A stretch of DNA of 64,000 nucleotides from JBGMEA01 sp041447245 (GTDB lineage Bacteria; Bacillota; Clostridia; Eubacteriales; Anaerofustaceae). The position numbers and the translations under genes were made by a program. The notes beneath the pieces were generated by a model. That model was not told the origin of the DNA. It saw nothing but the letters and a program-made list of their open reading frames with translations, and made no database searches. Of the stretch, positions 8,464 through 17,868 are shown one piece after another; within the stretch, counting starts at the first letter, position 1; every line of letters starts with the position of its first letter. The DNA is taken from NCBI GenBank assembly GCA_041447245.1, contig JBGMEA010000027.1, positions 186,001-250,000 of the forward strand. Direction: 5' to 3'.

Positions 8464-9315
8464 CTATTGTCCCGTGAACCCTTTGCCGATAATCTCCGAC
8501 GAATTTTCAATTGTGATGAACGCACAGGGATCTATTTCCCTGACGCGGTTGCTTAATATCATTGCCTGCCTGCGGTTCACTACCGTTTCAATCACCTTCT
8601 CCTCTTTGCCCGAAAAAGCACCGTATGCCGGATAGATCGTTGCTCCACGATTGATCTCCTTCATGATGCACTTCAGAATCTCTTCCTCTTTTTCGCTGAT
8701 AATCGTAACTATTTTTCGAATCTTTAACCCATCAATCACGACGTCGACAAGCGTTCCTTTTAAAATCAACCCGAGTCCGCAGTATAATCCGGTGCGAATC
8801 CCGAAAATGAATCCGGCAAAAATCACGATCAGCACATCGGAAAGAAACAGCGATTTTCCGATATCCACACCGCTGTATTTATTGAGTATTTTTGCAAGCA
8901 CATCGGTGCCGCCCGTCGAAGAATTCAAATTAAAGACAATTGCGGAACCGACAGCCGGCAGAATGATTGCAAAAGCCAACTCCAGCATCGTATCCTGCGT
9001 AAAGGGTGCATTCATCGGGAAAACCTTTGAAATACACCAAACATAAGCGGAAAGCGCGATACTCGAATACAGCGTATTTTCGGCAAATTCACGTCCCAAA
9101 AACAACCATCCCAACACTTCAAACATCATATTGATCGCCAGCATGAAAATCCCGAGATTCACGTTCGGAAAATAATATTGCGCGATGATACTCAGCCCCG
9201 ATACTCCGCCGATGGCAAAATGATTCGGGGCTTTAAAAAAAACCACTCCGCATGCAACAACGAAAAGCCCGATATTCAAAAGCAAGAACCGTTTTAATTT
9301 CGTTCTCTTTTTCAT
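8464..9315 (-). CDS. YitT family membrane protein
   Basis: A 283-residue protein with five to six membrane helices in residues 12-185 and a C-terminal cytoplasmic DUF2179 domain (about 195-283; KIVTIISEKEEEI, then GATIYPAYGAFSGKE). This is the standard YitT/DUF161 layout. The N-terminal FKAPNHFAIGGVSGLSII and central GGTDVLAKIL are characteristic. The biochemical function of the family is not established; a transport role is often assumed. The gene lies between trpB2 and gmk on the same strand, 21 bases after the gmk stop, so it may be read with yicC-gmk. Confidence 0.9.
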   Translation of the reverse strand: MKKRTKLKRFLLLNIGLFVVACGVVFFKAPNHFAIGGVSGLSIIAQYYFPNVNLGIFMLAINMMFEVLGWLFLGREFAENTLYSSIALSAYVWCISKVFPMNAPFTQDTMLELAFAIILPAVGSAIVFNLNSSTGGTDVLAKILNKYSGVDIGKSLFLSDVLIVIFAGFIFGIRTGLYCGLGLILKGTLVDVVIDGLKIRKIVTIISEKEEEILKCIMKEINRGATIYPAYGAFSGKEEKVIETVVNRRQAMILSNRVREIDPCAFITIENSSEIIGKGFTGQ

Positions 9316-9336
9316 TTGTGCACGACCTTATCTCCA

Positions 9337-9918
9337 TCAAGTTTCGCTGATCGAAGGATGTGCCTTTCTGCGGTCTTTGATGATTTGCAACACCTGACTG
9401 ACCGCATCGTCAAGATCGGCATTCGTCACCGTATAATCGTAATATCTGTTTTCAGAGATCTCCGCCATCGCACTTTCAAAGCGCATCTTTATCTGCGCTT
9501 CGGTTTCCGTGTTCCTTCCGTGCAGGCGTTTTTCGAGTTCTTCGAGCGACGGCGGCATAATGAAAATCAGAATCGTCTCTGGCACCGACTGCTTCATTTG
9601 TTTGGCACCCTGCATTTCGATTTCCAGAATGACATCAAACCCGTCATTCCGCATTTGCTCGACGGGTTTTTTCAGCGTTCCGTAGCTGTTTTCGTAGACG
9701 TGTGCATACTCGTAAAAAGCACCCTGCTCGACGTTTTCGTTAAATTCCTCACGGCTTAAAAAGTGATACGATACTCCGTCGATTTCCCCTTCCCTCGGTT
9801 TTCGTGTCGTTGCGGATACCGAAAGACGGATCTGATCATCCAGTTTGACAATCTGCTTGCAAATCGTGCTTTTTCCGCTTCCGGACGGTCCCGAAATGAC
9901 GAATAAATTTCCTTTCAT
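9337..9918 (-). CDS. gmk: Guanylate kinase
   Basis: A 193-residue enzyme that phosphorylates GMP to GDP using ATP. The P-loop GPSGSGKST lies at residues 9-17. The GMP-binding region TTRKPREGEIDGVSYHFLS follows, and ILEIEMQGAKQMK and the lid segment RLHGRNTETE match the family. Length is normal. It sits 13 bases after yicC, a common clostridial pairing, but remA and rpoZ, which often accompany these genes, are absent. Confidence 0.97.
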   Translation of the reverse strand: MKGNLFVISGPSGSGKSTICKQIVKLDDQIRLSVSATTRKPREGEIDGVSYHFLSREEFNENVEQGAFYEYAHVYENSYGTLKKPVEQMRNDGFDVILEIEMQGAKQMKQSVPETILIFIMPPSLEELEKRLHGRNTETEAQIKMRFESAMAEISENRYYDYTVTNADLDDAVSQVLQIIKDRRKAHPSISET

Positions 9919-9931
9919 GTATGCTCCCGTT

Positions 9932-10807
9932 TTACTCTATATTCTGAATCTGCTCGCGCATCTTTTCCAGTTCGCTTTTGATATCGACAACAATCGTACT
10001 GATCTCGAAACTGTTCGATTTCGACGCAATGGTGTTGGCTTCCCTGTTGATTTCCTGAAACAGAAAATCCAACTTTCTGCCGACCGGCTCTTTCAGCCTG
10101 ATGATTTTTCGGAAATTGGTCAAATGACTTTTCAATCTCACAAGCTCTTCCGTGATATTGCACCGATCCGCATACACTGCCATCTCTGTGAGCAGCCGCT
10201 GTTCATCGATCAGTCCACCCGTATAGCTTTCCACGTTTTTGCACAGTTGCGCATAATATGCTTTCGGAATGTCTTCCGAGCGTGTTTCGATTTCATTGCA
10301 GCAGGATTCCACAAAATCGCATCTCGTCACAAAATCCTCTTTCAGCTGTTCGCCTTCTTCAAAGCGGCTTTGATCCAGCATTCGCAATGCTTCATCAAAT
10401 ACAGGCTTCATCTTATCCCAAACGGAATTGACGTCCACCGCTTCTTCCTCAGTCGCGATCACATCCGGAAATTTCGCAACCGCGGTAATGCTCGCATCGT
10501 CGATGATCATCGGGAAATCCAAACGAATCATATTCAGAATTTCCATATATTTCTTCGCGATCTCACCGTCATACTTGATGGCGGCTCCTTCCGCACGGTA
10601 GGTTCTGACTTTCACACCGATGTCTACGCGTCCGCGGCTTACCGTCTCGCTCACATATTTACGAATCACATCCTCCAACACCGCAAATTTCCTGGAAATT
10701 CGGATATTGAAATCTTTATACCGATGATTGATCGTTTTGATCTCAACCGATATCTGCAGTTCTTCATCGGCATATTCCGCCATGCCGAAACCCGTCATAC
10801 TCTTCAT
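9932..10807 (-). CDS. YicC/YloC family endoribonuclease
   Basis: A 291-residue protein beginning MKSMTGFGMAE, the conserved YicC N-terminus. The C-terminus carries the family signature GRKLDFLFQEINREANTI and the final helix EKMREQIQNIE. The start at 10807 is chosen over an upstream ATG because AAGGAG is correctly spaced before it and the family begins here. E. coli YicC is reported as a metal-dependent endoribonuclease involved in RNA turnover. It heads the yicC-gmk operon. Confidence 0.93.
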   Translation of the reverse strand: MKSMTGFGMAEYADEELQISVEIKTINHRYKDFNIRISRKFAVLEDVIRKYVSETVSRGRVDIGVKVRTYRAEGAAIKYDGEIAKKYMEILNMIRLDFPMIIDDASITAVAKFPDVIATEEEAVDVNSVWDKMKPVFDEALRMLDQSRFEEGEQLKEDFVTRCDFVESCCNEIETRSEDIPKAYYAQLCKNVESYTGGLIDEQRLLTEMAVYADRCNITEELVRLKSHLTNFRKIIRLKEPVGRKLDFLFQEINREANTIASKSNSFEISTIVVDIKSELEKMREQIQNIE

Positions 10808-10955
10808 ATCAAACTCCTTCCGTACTATTGCGATTATAGCATAACTGCACGGCAGAATTGATAAAACATACAATATTTTCTTTTAATTGCCTTTCGGTAT
10901 GTTATAATATTGGCGAAGTCTGATCACAAAGGACAAATTATCTCTGAGGTTACGA

Positions 10956-11588
10956 ATGAGTATCGAATACGAAAAAAACAACAAAGAACGCATCCCTTAC
11001 GAACACTATAAAACCATTTTCTCCGAACTGATTCCGCACGAAGCAATGCTTCGCTGCAATCTTCCCTATGACGAAGATACAAAAGAGTTTTCATTTCGGC
11101 TGATGAATGAAGATTATACCCTCAAATATCCCGGAGCAGAGCTTTTCAAAAGCGATGGCACGGAAGTAACGGCATTCAATATGAAAATTCTGGTACTCCG
11201 TTACCTGAACGACGGCCGCTACTGCAAACCGACCGGGAAACTGCTGACCTACCGCGATATCCCCTGGGGAGAAGTATATTACCCGAATTTTCAGGGCAGA
11301 TGTATTCTGAGACTGAGCTATACATTCGGAACCAAATTGGATCAGTTCGACGCCGCAATGGAAAAAATCGGCGCACAGAAAATCACCATGGGTGACAGCG
11401 GATACAAATTCGAATTTATGAACAACCTGTTTATGTATTTCATTTTGTGGGGCGGCGACGAAGATTTCCCGCCGTCCGCACAAATTTTATTTGATGACAA
11501 TTTTCCGCTTGCATTTACCGCGGAAGATATCGCTGTAGTCGGAGATGTCTCCATCGGCAAACTCAAAGAAATTGCATCTTCGCTTTAA
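10956..11588 (+). CDS. DUF3786 domain-containing protein
   Basis: A 210-residue soluble protein. The central YRDIPWGEVYYPNFQGRCI and the C-terminal block LWGGDEDFPPSAQILFDD followed by AEDIAVVGD are typical of DUF3786, a family common in anaerobes, often beside corrinoid or CO-metabolism genes. No function is established. It has its own -10 (TATAAT at 10903-10908) and a hairpin after the stop, so it is probably monocistronic. Confidence 0.85.
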   Translation: MSIEYEKNNKERIPYEHYKTIFSELIPHEAMLRCNLPYDEDTKEFSFRLMNEDYTLKYPGAELFKSDGTEVTAFNMKILVLRYLNDGRYCKPTGKLLTYRDIPWGEVYYPNFQGRCILRLSYTFGTKLDQFDAAMEKIGAQKITMGDSGYKFEFMNNLFMYFILWGGDEDFPPSAQILFDDNFPLAFTAEDIAVVGDVSIGKLKEIASSL

Positions 11589-11640
11589 ATGGGAAAGCCC
11601 AACATTGCTGAACCAAAAGGAAAAGACAACATAGCATTAC

Positions 11641-11673
11641 AAAGCCCGTGCACTTTTAAGTTGCGCGGGCTTT
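11641..11673 (+). terminator. Hairpin after the DUF3786 gene
   Basis: AAAGCCCGTGC (11641-11651) pairs with GCGCGGGCTTT (11663-11673); T-rich bases follow. Confidence 0.65.
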
Positions 11674-11855
11674 GTATCTTCAGTTCATCTCCCAAAAGGC
11701 ACCCATGAGCGGAATGCTCCATATAATAAGCAGCTACAAAAATGTTTGTATCATACTGTTTACGGGTCACTTTCACAGAGTATCATGGCGCACCTTGATT
11801 TCAAAAGCTCAGTATGGTATGATGGCGTTACACTTCAGTTACATTCGGAGATGCA

Positions 11856-12620
11856 ATGATCAGTTTGAAGTACTACATTCTGGAACGCAAACGCTCCTTT
11901 ATTCTGATCGGAACGGTTATTCTTTTACTGGCGGCCGTATCGGTGTTTCTTTTGCTTACCAAGAAAACTATCACGGTCAGCGACGGCTCTCAGGAAATCA
12001 CCGTCACGGTATACGGCTTCGCAACCGCATCGGATGCAGTCGCTAAATCGGGGCTTGCGTTGGAACCATATGATCAACTGAATATGCAGCTCAATACCAT
12101 ATTAAAACAAAATGATACGGTACTGGTCGTTTATGATGCCCTGACGCCGACTCAGGAACTGATCGCCGAACAGCAACAGCAGCAGCTGCAGGAAAGTCAG
12201 GCGGCGCAAGCCGAACAAGCAGCGCAGGCAGCGGCCGCAGTGCAGACCGTTCAGCCGGAGACTGCCACTGTTTCATCGGGGAATACGGTTCAGACATCGG
12301 TCGGTTCACTCAGCTACTCCGATGTGATCAACGTTGTAGCGACGGCATACGATCCGAGCAGCTGCTATCCGTATGCGGGAACCTCGACCGCCAGCGGTAC
12401 CGCGCCGGAAGAGTTCCGAACTATAGCAGCGTGGCAGGGGCTCCCATTCGGAACAAAAGTGTATATCCCGTATTTTGACTCCGCACCCAACCACGGAATC
12501 TTTATTGTCGAAGATCGCGGCGGTGCAATCACAGAAAACAAAATCGATATTTTTTTCGACAGTAATCAGAAAGCCTTGCAGTTCGGACGGAGAACTCTGC
12601 AGGTATATATTTTGAATTAA
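11856..12620 (+). CDS. Secreted/anchored 3D-domain protein with a G5/DUF348-like N-terminal domain
   Basis: A 254-residue protein related to the YabE/YocH group of cell-wall enzymes. A membrane helix at about 14-35 anchors it. One DUF348 (ubiquitin-like) repeat spans about 38-95, then a Gln/Ala-rich linker (about 100-150) and a C-terminal 3D domain with VATAYDPSS, TASG, FGTKVYIPY, VEDRGGAI and NKIDIFF, the aspartates that give the domain its name. By family knowledge it acts on peptidoglycan as a lytic transglycosylase-like enzyme. Shorter than YabE and without a G5 domain. Confidence 0.88.
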   Translation: MISLKYYILERKRSFILIGTVILLLAAVSVFLLLTKKTITVSDGSQEITVTVYGFATASDAVAKSGLALEPYDQLNMQLNTILKQNDTVLVVYDALTPTQELIAEQQQQQLQESQAAQAEQAAQAAAAVQTVQPETATVSSGNTVQTSVGSLSYSDVINVVATAYDPSSCYPYAGTSTASGTAPEEFRTIAAWQGLPFGTKVYIPYFDSAPNHGIFIVEDRGGAITENKIDIFFDSNQKALQFGRRTLQVYILN

Positions 12621-12664
12621 CAGTTTTAAATTTATCCGCATCAGTCGGAAGCGATTAAAAACTG

Positions 12665-12693
12665 TTGCCTGTTTCCCATATTTATGCTATAGT
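12665..12693 (+). promoter_or_regulatory. Promoter of the first ferredoxin gene
   Basis: TTGCCT (12665-12670), 17-base spacer, TATAGT (12688-12693), followed by GGAGGTG before the start codon. Confidence 0.65.
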
Positions 12694-12726
12694 ACAGAAA
12701 GACAAAATTTTGTGGAGGTGAGTCTG

Positions 12727-12894
12727 ATGGCATATAAAATTTCCGATTCTTGTATAGCATGCGGAACTTGCATTTCCGAATGCCCGGTAGAAGCAATCAG
12801 CGAAGGCGCGATCTACGTGATCGATCCTGCAAAATGCACAGACTGCGGCACATGCGCAAGTGTTTGCCCGGTCGAAGCAATTGCTGCCGAATAA
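12727..12894 (+). CDS. 2[4Fe-4S] ferredoxin (first of two)
   Basis: A 55-residue electron carrier with two complete CxxCxxCxxxCP motifs, CIACGTCISECP and CTDCGTCASVCP. It is the clostridial-type ferredoxin that shuttles low-potential electrons, for example from pyruvate:ferredoxin oxidoreductase. The start at 12727 (MAYKISDSC) follows GGAGGTG by seven bases. A strong terminator follows, so it is transcribed independently of the near-identical gene at 13020. Confidence 0.96.
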   Translation: MAYKISDSCIACGTCISECPVEAISEGAIYVIDPAKCTDCGTCASVCPVEAIAAE

Positions 12895-12902
12895 TGGAAC
12901 AC

Positions 12903-12942
12903 ATCCCTTTCTTCTTGCGGGAAGAAGGGGATTTTCTTTTTT
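12903..12942 (+). terminator. Terminator after first ferredoxin gene
   Basis: ATCCCTTTCTTC (12903-12914) pairs with GAAGAAGGGGAT (12921-12932), followed by TTTCTTTTTT. Confidence 0.88.
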
Positions 12943-13019
12943 ATGCACACAAAATTTCTATTTACACGGATATTATAAATATGATATATTCTTTACAGAA
13001 CTGTTCGGAGGTAGGCGAG

Positions 13020-13190
13020 ATGGCTTATGTTATTACCGATGTATGCGTTTCCTGCGGAGCATGCGCATCGGAATGTCCGGTTGAAGCAATCAGCGAAGGT
13101 GACGACATCTTTGTCATTGATCAGGATGTCTGCATCAGTTGCGGTGCATGCGCAGGTGTTTGTCCCGTTGAAGCTCCCGTGGAAGAATAA
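13020..13190 (+). CDS. 2[4Fe-4S] ferredoxin (second of two)
   Basis: A 56-residue paralogue of the preceding ferredoxin with CVSCGACASECP and CISCGACAGVCP. The two differ mostly between the clusters and at the C-terminus, where this copy ends APVEE. Each has its own promoter and terminator (here TTTACA near 12961 and TATATT near 12985), so the duplication allows separate control. The GGAGG before 13020 fixes the start. Confidence 0.96.
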   Translation: MAYVITDVCVSCGACASECPVEAISEGDDIFVIDQDVCISCGACAGVCPVEAPVEE

Positions 13191-13203
13191 CCATGATCAA
13201 AGC

Positions 13204-13233
13204 GCTCTTCTGTTTGCAGAGGAGCTTTTTTTT
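13204..13233 (+). terminator. Terminator after second ferredoxin gene
   Basis: GCTCTTCTG (13204-13212) pairs with CAGAGGAGC (13217-13225), one G-T pair, followed by eight T. Confidence 0.88.
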
Positions 13234-13247
13234 ATTATAATAGGCAT

Positions 13248-14003
13248 ATGAATGAACATTATCAATCCGATGATTATCGTATGGACGATCTGCAGTGCGG
13301 AGGATATTTCCTTTATCAGAAAAAAACAGCTTTCTGTTTCGGCACGGACGCCGTTCTGCTTGCGGATTTTGCCGGCAAACGAATCAAAAAGAATGCAAAG
13401 ACAATCGACTTATGCACCGGAAACGGGATCATTCCCATTCTTGTTTGTGCACGAAGAAACGACCTGATGATCGATGCGGTCGAGATTGATTCCGAAACAG
13501 CTCAGCTTGCAGAGCACAATATTTCTGTCAATGCACTTCAAAAAAAAGTTCGGATGATCTGCGCTGATATCAAAGATCTTCCGAAATCATTCTACGGAAC
13601 TTACGACGCAGTCACAGTCAACCCGCCCTATATTCCTCTGGGGCGCGGTCTTCTCTCCGAAACACCGAAACAGTGTGGGGCGCGGCATGAATTATTTGCT
13701 ACATTGGAAGAAATCATCCGCACATCAGCATCTCTGCTCAAAGAAAAGGGCGTTCTGTTTATGGTACATCGCAGCAACAGAACGGCAGAAATTCTCTGCA
13801 CTCTCCGCGAATCGGATCTGCAGCCGAAAATGATACGGTTTGTCCACAAAGATCCTCTGTCCGCTTCCAACCTCATTCTGATCGGCGCATCCAAACATTC
13901 GGGAGAATGGACGGACATTCTTCCGCCGCTTTTTCTGCGTGACAGTGACGGAAACGAAACAGAGGAACTGTCCAATATTTACAATAGGAAACCGACGATA
14001 TGA
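13248..14003 (+). CDS. Class I SAM methyltransferase, TrmN6/YfiC type
   Basis: A 251-residue methyltransferase. SAM motif I is IDLCTGNGIIPIL; the acidic ribose-binding residue is in AVEIDSET; and the catalytic VNPPYIP (NPPY) marks adenine-N6 or similar amino methylation. The N-terminal YQKKTAFCFGTDAVLLADF matches YfiC homologues, which in E. coli methylate A37 of tRNA1-Val. The target in this organism is not proven. It overlaps the next gene by four bases (ATGA), starting a four-gene run. Confidence 0.88.
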   Translation: MNEHYQSDDYRMDDLQCGGYFLYQKKTAFCFGTDAVLLADFAGKRIKKNAKTIDLCTGNGIIPILVCARRNDLMIDAVEIDSETAQLAEHNISVNALQKKVRMICADIKDLPKSFYGTYDAVTVNPPYIPLGRGLLSETPKQCGARHELFATLEEIIRTSASLLKEKGVLFMVHRSNRTAEILCTLRESDLQPKMIRFVHKDPLSASNLILIGASKHSGEWTDILPPLFLRDSDGNETEELSNIYNRKPTI

Positions 14004-14896
14004 TACAAAAACCTACCGCAACATTTCTTACTGTACCAAGGCCGAATTATTTCGACCTCGATGAAATTTTCTCATGCGGTCAGACATTCCGTTTTGAGAA
14101 GCAGAATGATGGAAGCTACCTCGGCGTTGCGTGCGGAAGAATTCTCCGAATCAAGCAGGAGTTCGACTCTTTAATCTTTTGGGATACTTCCGAGGAAGAA
14201 TTCCGAACTGTTTGGCAGACTTACTTCGCTCTTGATCAGGACTATGCATCCATCAGAGCTCGCATCGATACCGACGAAGCCATGCACCTCGCGCTCCGAT
14301 TCGGCGCAGGCATCAGAATTCTGAGACAGGATCTGTGGGAAATGCTCATTACCTTTCTCATTTCGCAGAATAACAATATCCCGCGCATCAAGAAGATTAT
14401 TTTCAGCCTATGCTCGCTGCTCGGAACCCCAACCGAAGCATACGGCGTTCCGCTTTCTTTTTTCCCCACACCTCAGCAACTCTCGCAGGCGACCGATGAA
14501 ACGCTCCGAGCCGCAGGCGTCGGATACCGCGCGGATTATCTCCGTGACGCCTCTCGGAGAATCGCCGAGGGAAGTTTCTCTCTCGACACGCTTTCGCATC
14601 TGCCTACATGCGAAGCAAGAGAACTGCTTATGGACATCAAAGGAGTGGGAGGCAAAGTTGCAGATTGCATTTTGCTGTTTGGCATGGCACGATACGAAGC
14701 TTGTCCGCATGATGTATGGGTCAAACGGATTTTTGAACATACTTATGGAATCAGTGGCATCAACGAAAAGAAAGGGTATGCTCTTGCATACGAAAAGTGG
14801 GGAAATTATGCAGGCATCGCGCAGCAGTTTCTGTTCCATAGGGAACGCAGCTGCGCGGCAAACACTTCATTCGCGAAAAAGGAGATTCCGTCATGA
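14000..14896 (+). CDS. 8-oxoguanine DNA glycosylase, OGG1-like
   Basis: A 298-residue DNA repair enzyme. The N-terminal domain (about 1-110) has FSCGQTFRFEK, and the helix-hairpin-helix-GPD motif is LMDIKGVGGKVADCILLF, with the catalytic lysine in GKVADC and aspartate in HDVWVKRI. Clostridial OGG1-type proteins remove 8-oxoguanine and cut the abasic site. The start overlaps the previous stop by four bases, and the next gene starts four bases before this stop, indicating translational coupling. Confidence 0.9.
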   Translation: MIQKPTATFLTVPRPNYFDLDEIFSCGQTFRFEKQNDGSYLGVACGRILRIKQEFDSLIFWDTSEEEFRTVWQTYFALDQDYASIRARIDTDEAMHLALRFGAGIRILRQDLWEMLITFLISQNNNIPRIKKIIFSLCSLLGTPTEAYGVPLSFFPTPQQLSQATDETLRAAGVGYRADYLRDASRRIAEGSFSLDTLSHLPTCEARELLMDIKGVGGKVADCILLFGMARYEACPHDVWVKRIFEHTYGISGINEKKGYALAYEKWGNYAGIAQQFLFHRERSCAANTSFAKKEIPS

Positions 14897-16113
14897 AAAC
14901 AGCTGCCATTATTGCGGAGTACAATCCCTTTCATAACGGACATGCCTATCAAATATCCGAGCTCCGAAACAAACACGGCGTCACACACGTCATTGCAATC
15001 ATGAATGCATCCTTCATGCAGCGCGGAGGGCCTGCAATTTTTGACAAACTGCAACGCTGCAACGCTGCATTGCAATGCGGTGCCGATTTGGTTTTGGAAC
15101 TGCCTTACGTTTACGGAGCACAGACAGCCGAAATCTTTGCTTACGGCGGAGTCGGAATTGCCGCTCTTTGCAGTGCCGATATCCTAAGCTTCGGCTGCGA
15201 AACTCCGGAGCTCGCCGCATTCCACAAAATCGTACCGTTGCTGCGCCATGAAAATACCGAATACCGCCAATCCCTCAGACAATACCTGAACGATGGATTT
15301 TCTTATGCTCAAAGCCGTATCAAATCACTGGAACAACTCTCGGGATCGGATCTTGCTTTTCTGAAACTCCCGAATAATATTCTTGCGCTCGAATATCTTC
15401 GCGCGATTGACCGAATCGGGCAACCCCTTCCTGTCATTCCCATTCCCCGTAAAGGCATCGCTTACTACGAAACAGGAGTCAACAACGGATACGCATCGGC
15501 ATCTTTTCTGAGAAGCGAGTTGTCAGACGGAAATTTAAAATCGGTTCAGTCTGCAGTTCCGTACCCACTTGAATTTTCGGCAAAAGAACTTGCCAAGCAT
15601 CTTCACTCCTCCGATGATTATCGCTTCCCCATCAAGGCAGCACTCCTCGATACAAAGAAACTCTCTGTCCTGCCGGATTATGAAACCGGAATGGAAAACA
15701 GATTTGCCCAATCACTGCCTTTTCTGAACGACGGAGTAGAAACGTTCGTTGCGCAAGTCAGCACAAAACGCTACACAAAAAGCAGAATCCGACGAATGCT
15801 GTTTAACCTTCTGATGGATTATACGGCGGAAGACATGTTTTTCTACCGTGATCATCTGCCCGGTTATCTGCGTATCTTGGGAACCAATCACAAGGGCAGA
15901 GAACTCATCAATCAGATCAAAGCAACCCACCGGGTGCTTGCCGTATCCAACCTGTCAAAAGAAATCGAACAATTTTCTGCGGAAGACAGGAAGATTGCGC
16001 AAACTGAAAGAAAAGCCTCTGCGCTGTTTCATTTATACGATGATTCTTATTGCGACGATTATTCTTTGAAACCGATCATACGCGATGAATCCCACGGAGA
16101 TATTTCATGCTAA
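14893..16113 (+). CDS. tmcAL: tRNA(Met) cytidine acetate ligase
   Basis: A 406-residue nucleotidyltransferase-fold protein. The N-terminal IIAEYNPFHNGHAYQI holds the HxGH-like ATP-binding signature; MNASFMQRGGPAIFDK and ADLVLELPYVYGAQTAEIFA are diagnostic for TmcAL. By family knowledge it makes N4-acetylcytidine at position 34 of elongator tRNA-Met using acetate and ATP. Length is normal. It overlaps ogg upstream and prmC downstream by a few bases. Confidence 0.94.
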   Translation: MKTAAIIAEYNPFHNGHAYQISELRNKHGVTHVIAIMNASFMQRGGPAIFDKLQRCNAALQCGADLVLELPYVYGAQTAEIFAYGGVGIAALCSADILSFGCETPELAAFHKIVPLLRHENTEYRQSLRQYLNDGFSYAQSRIKSLEQLSGSDLAFLKLPNNILALEYLRAIDRIGQPLPVIPIPRKGIAYYETGVNNGYASASFLRSELSDGNLKSVQSAVPYPLEFSAKELAKHLHSSDDYRFPIKAALLDTKKLSVLPDYETGMENRFAQSLPFLNDGVETFVAQVSTKRYTKSRIRRMLFNLLMDYTAEDMFFYRDHLPGYLRILGTNHKGRELINQIKATHRVLAVSNLSKEIEQFSAEDRKIAQTERKASALFHLYDDSYCDDYSLKPIIRDESHGDISC

Positions 16114-16982
16114 CCATCAAACAAGCACTTAACAAAGCTGCGGAACAGCTCCGCTGCGCAGGAATCGAATATCCGATTTTAGAAGCTCAGATACTTTTGG
16201 CACATCTGCTGGGGACGGATCGCCTTTTCCTTCATATCAACGGGAAAGAACCATTGTCGGCGCAGCTCGCCTCATCATTCGACGAACTGATTGATGCCAG
16301 AAGAAAAAAAACTCCGATTGCTTATCTGACTCACAGCAAGGAGTTTCTGTCACTGGAATTTTATGTGGATGATCGCGTTCTGATTCCCCGCCCCGACACA
16401 GAAATTCTTGCAGAAGAAGCAATTCGGCTTGCACAAAAAATTCCCGATCCGAGCTTGCTGGATCTTTGCTGCGGGAGCGGCTGCATCGGATTATCCGTCG
16501 CCGATCGTGTTCGGGATCTGCATCTGACGCTCTCGGACATTTCCGAAGATGCACTTCAGGTTGCTTGCATCAACACAACGAAACTGGATCTTTCCGATCG
16601 ATCTGAACTGATTGTTTCCGATTTATTCGAGCATATTCCCGATATTCAGTTTGATATTATTGCATCCAATCCTCCCTATATCACGGCAGAGGAGATGCAC
16701 GCGCTTTCCGAGGATATCCTCTGCTACGAACCTCATGGGGCTTTGGAGGGGGGATCCGACGGGCTGGAATATTACAGGAGAATCATCATGCAGGCACAAA
16801 AATTCCTCAAAGCACCCGGGCATCTTCTGTTGGAAATCGGTTCAAAACAGGCTGCGGACGTCATCGATTTACTTGCATCGAAAGGATTTCGGCGAATTCG
16901 GGTTTTGGAGGATTATGCCGGACTGGATCGGGTTGTCTGCGCAGTTTCCGAATGTGCGGAATCGTCCGACCCGCAAGTGTGA
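16107..16982 (+). CDS. prmC: Release factor glutamine methyltransferase
   Basis: A 291-residue enzyme that methylates the GGQ glutamine of RF1 and RF2. The N-terminal helical domain (about 1-80) precedes YLTHSKEFLSLEFYVDDRVLIPRPDTE, shown here only in part as the PRPDTE signature. SAM motif I is LLDLCCGSGCIGLS and the catalytic motif is SNPPYI. It overlaps tmcAL by seven bases. prfA, its usual partner, is absent. Its stop abuts the stop of the convergent gene with no gap. Confidence 0.95.
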   Translation: MLTIKQALNKAAEQLRCAGIEYPILEAQILLAHLLGTDRLFLHINGKEPLSAQLASSFDELIDARRKKTPIAYLTHSKEFLSLEFYVDDRVLIPRPDTEILAEEAIRLAQKIPDPSLLDLCCGSGCIGLSVADRVRDLHLTLSDISEDALQVACINTTKLDLSDRSELIVSDLFEHIPDIQFDIIASNPPYITAEEMHALSEDILCYEPHGALEGGSDGLEYYRRIIMQAQKFLKAPGHLLLEIGSKQAADVIDLLASKGFRRIRVLEDYAGLDRVVCAVSECAESSDPQV

Positions 16983-17711
16983 TTATATCCGAAATATCCA
17001 CGCAATAAGATGCATCAAAATGTAAATCAGACAAAATGACAAAATCAGTGAAATGCGATATGTTTTTTTGCCGAAACGGGTTTCAATCTTTTTGAGAGGT
17101 GTCTTATCCGGTGCGCGTTTCAAAAACATATAGTTTCCATCGGTGATATAAGCGGCGATCCCTGCGACAAAAAGCATAATCAATAAGATCAGCCCGCTGG
17201 CCGGCGCATATGCAAAACTGGGACGGAACCCAAAATACAGCACCGGAATCAGCGGCATCAGAATCAATAACGTATGAGACGTATAAAACTCGATCGATCG
17301 AAAATTAAAATGCGGATATCTTGCAGCCTCGATATCGGGAAACAGCAATGCGGACAACGCCGCAAACGGAGAGATCGCAAATAGGAAATCATACAAATAC
17401 GGATTTTTTGTCCATGCAGCAATAAAACACAATAGAACATTGAAATTGCAAAGATGAAACGGCAGTGATTCTCCCCATGAAAATGTCCGCTGAAGAAATT
17501 TGTAATTTGCAAGACGAAAAGACAGCAGCAACAAATCAAAAGTTGCAAGAAAACGGAACACATTCAGATTGGTGCGTCCCGAAAAAAATCTCATTGCTGT
17601 CAGCAGTCCAATGCTGAACATAATGCAAACCATCAGTGCATGTACCTGTTTTTTATCAAACAACAGAATATTATGCGAAGGGCGGAACCCTTCTTCGCGC
17701 AAAAATTTCAT
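16983..17711 (-). CDS. YwaF family (TIGR02206) integral membrane protein
   Basis: A 242-residue protein with about seven membrane helices. The HLCNFNVLLCFIAAW segment and YMFLKRAPDKTPL near the C-terminus fit the YwaF family. No function is known. It converges on prmC with the two stop codons directly adjacent and no terminator hairpin between them, so transcripts probably overlap. A possible -10 lies in the 150 bp upstream. Confidence 0.8.
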   Translation of the reverse strand: MKFLREEGFRPSHNILLFDKKQVHALMVCIMFSIGLLTAMRFFSGRTNLNVFRFLATFDLLLLSFRLANYKFLQRTFSWGESLPFHLCNFNVLLCFIAAWTKNPYLYDFLFAISPFAALSALLFPDIEAARYPHFNFRSIEFYTSHTLLILMPLIPVLYFGFRPSFAYAPASGLILLIMLFVAGIAAYITDGNYMFLKRAPDKTPLKKIETRFGKKTYRISLILSFCLIYILMHLIAWIFRI

Positions 17712-17868
17712 TCATACCTCTGAACAACCTGCAGATTCTTTACCTGTATTTTAATGACTTTTTCAGAAAAGCATTATATAATGGTCTTTGTTATCGAACA
17801 CGGTTGATCAATTCAAAAAATCAATAACTCTATTTTACTATAAATCCATATCCCAACAAGGAATAAAT

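Noticed and set aside
12727..13190. Possible single gene encoding a four-cluster ferredoxin
   Set aside because: Each ferredoxin has its own ribosome binding site and stop codon, and a strong terminator separates them.
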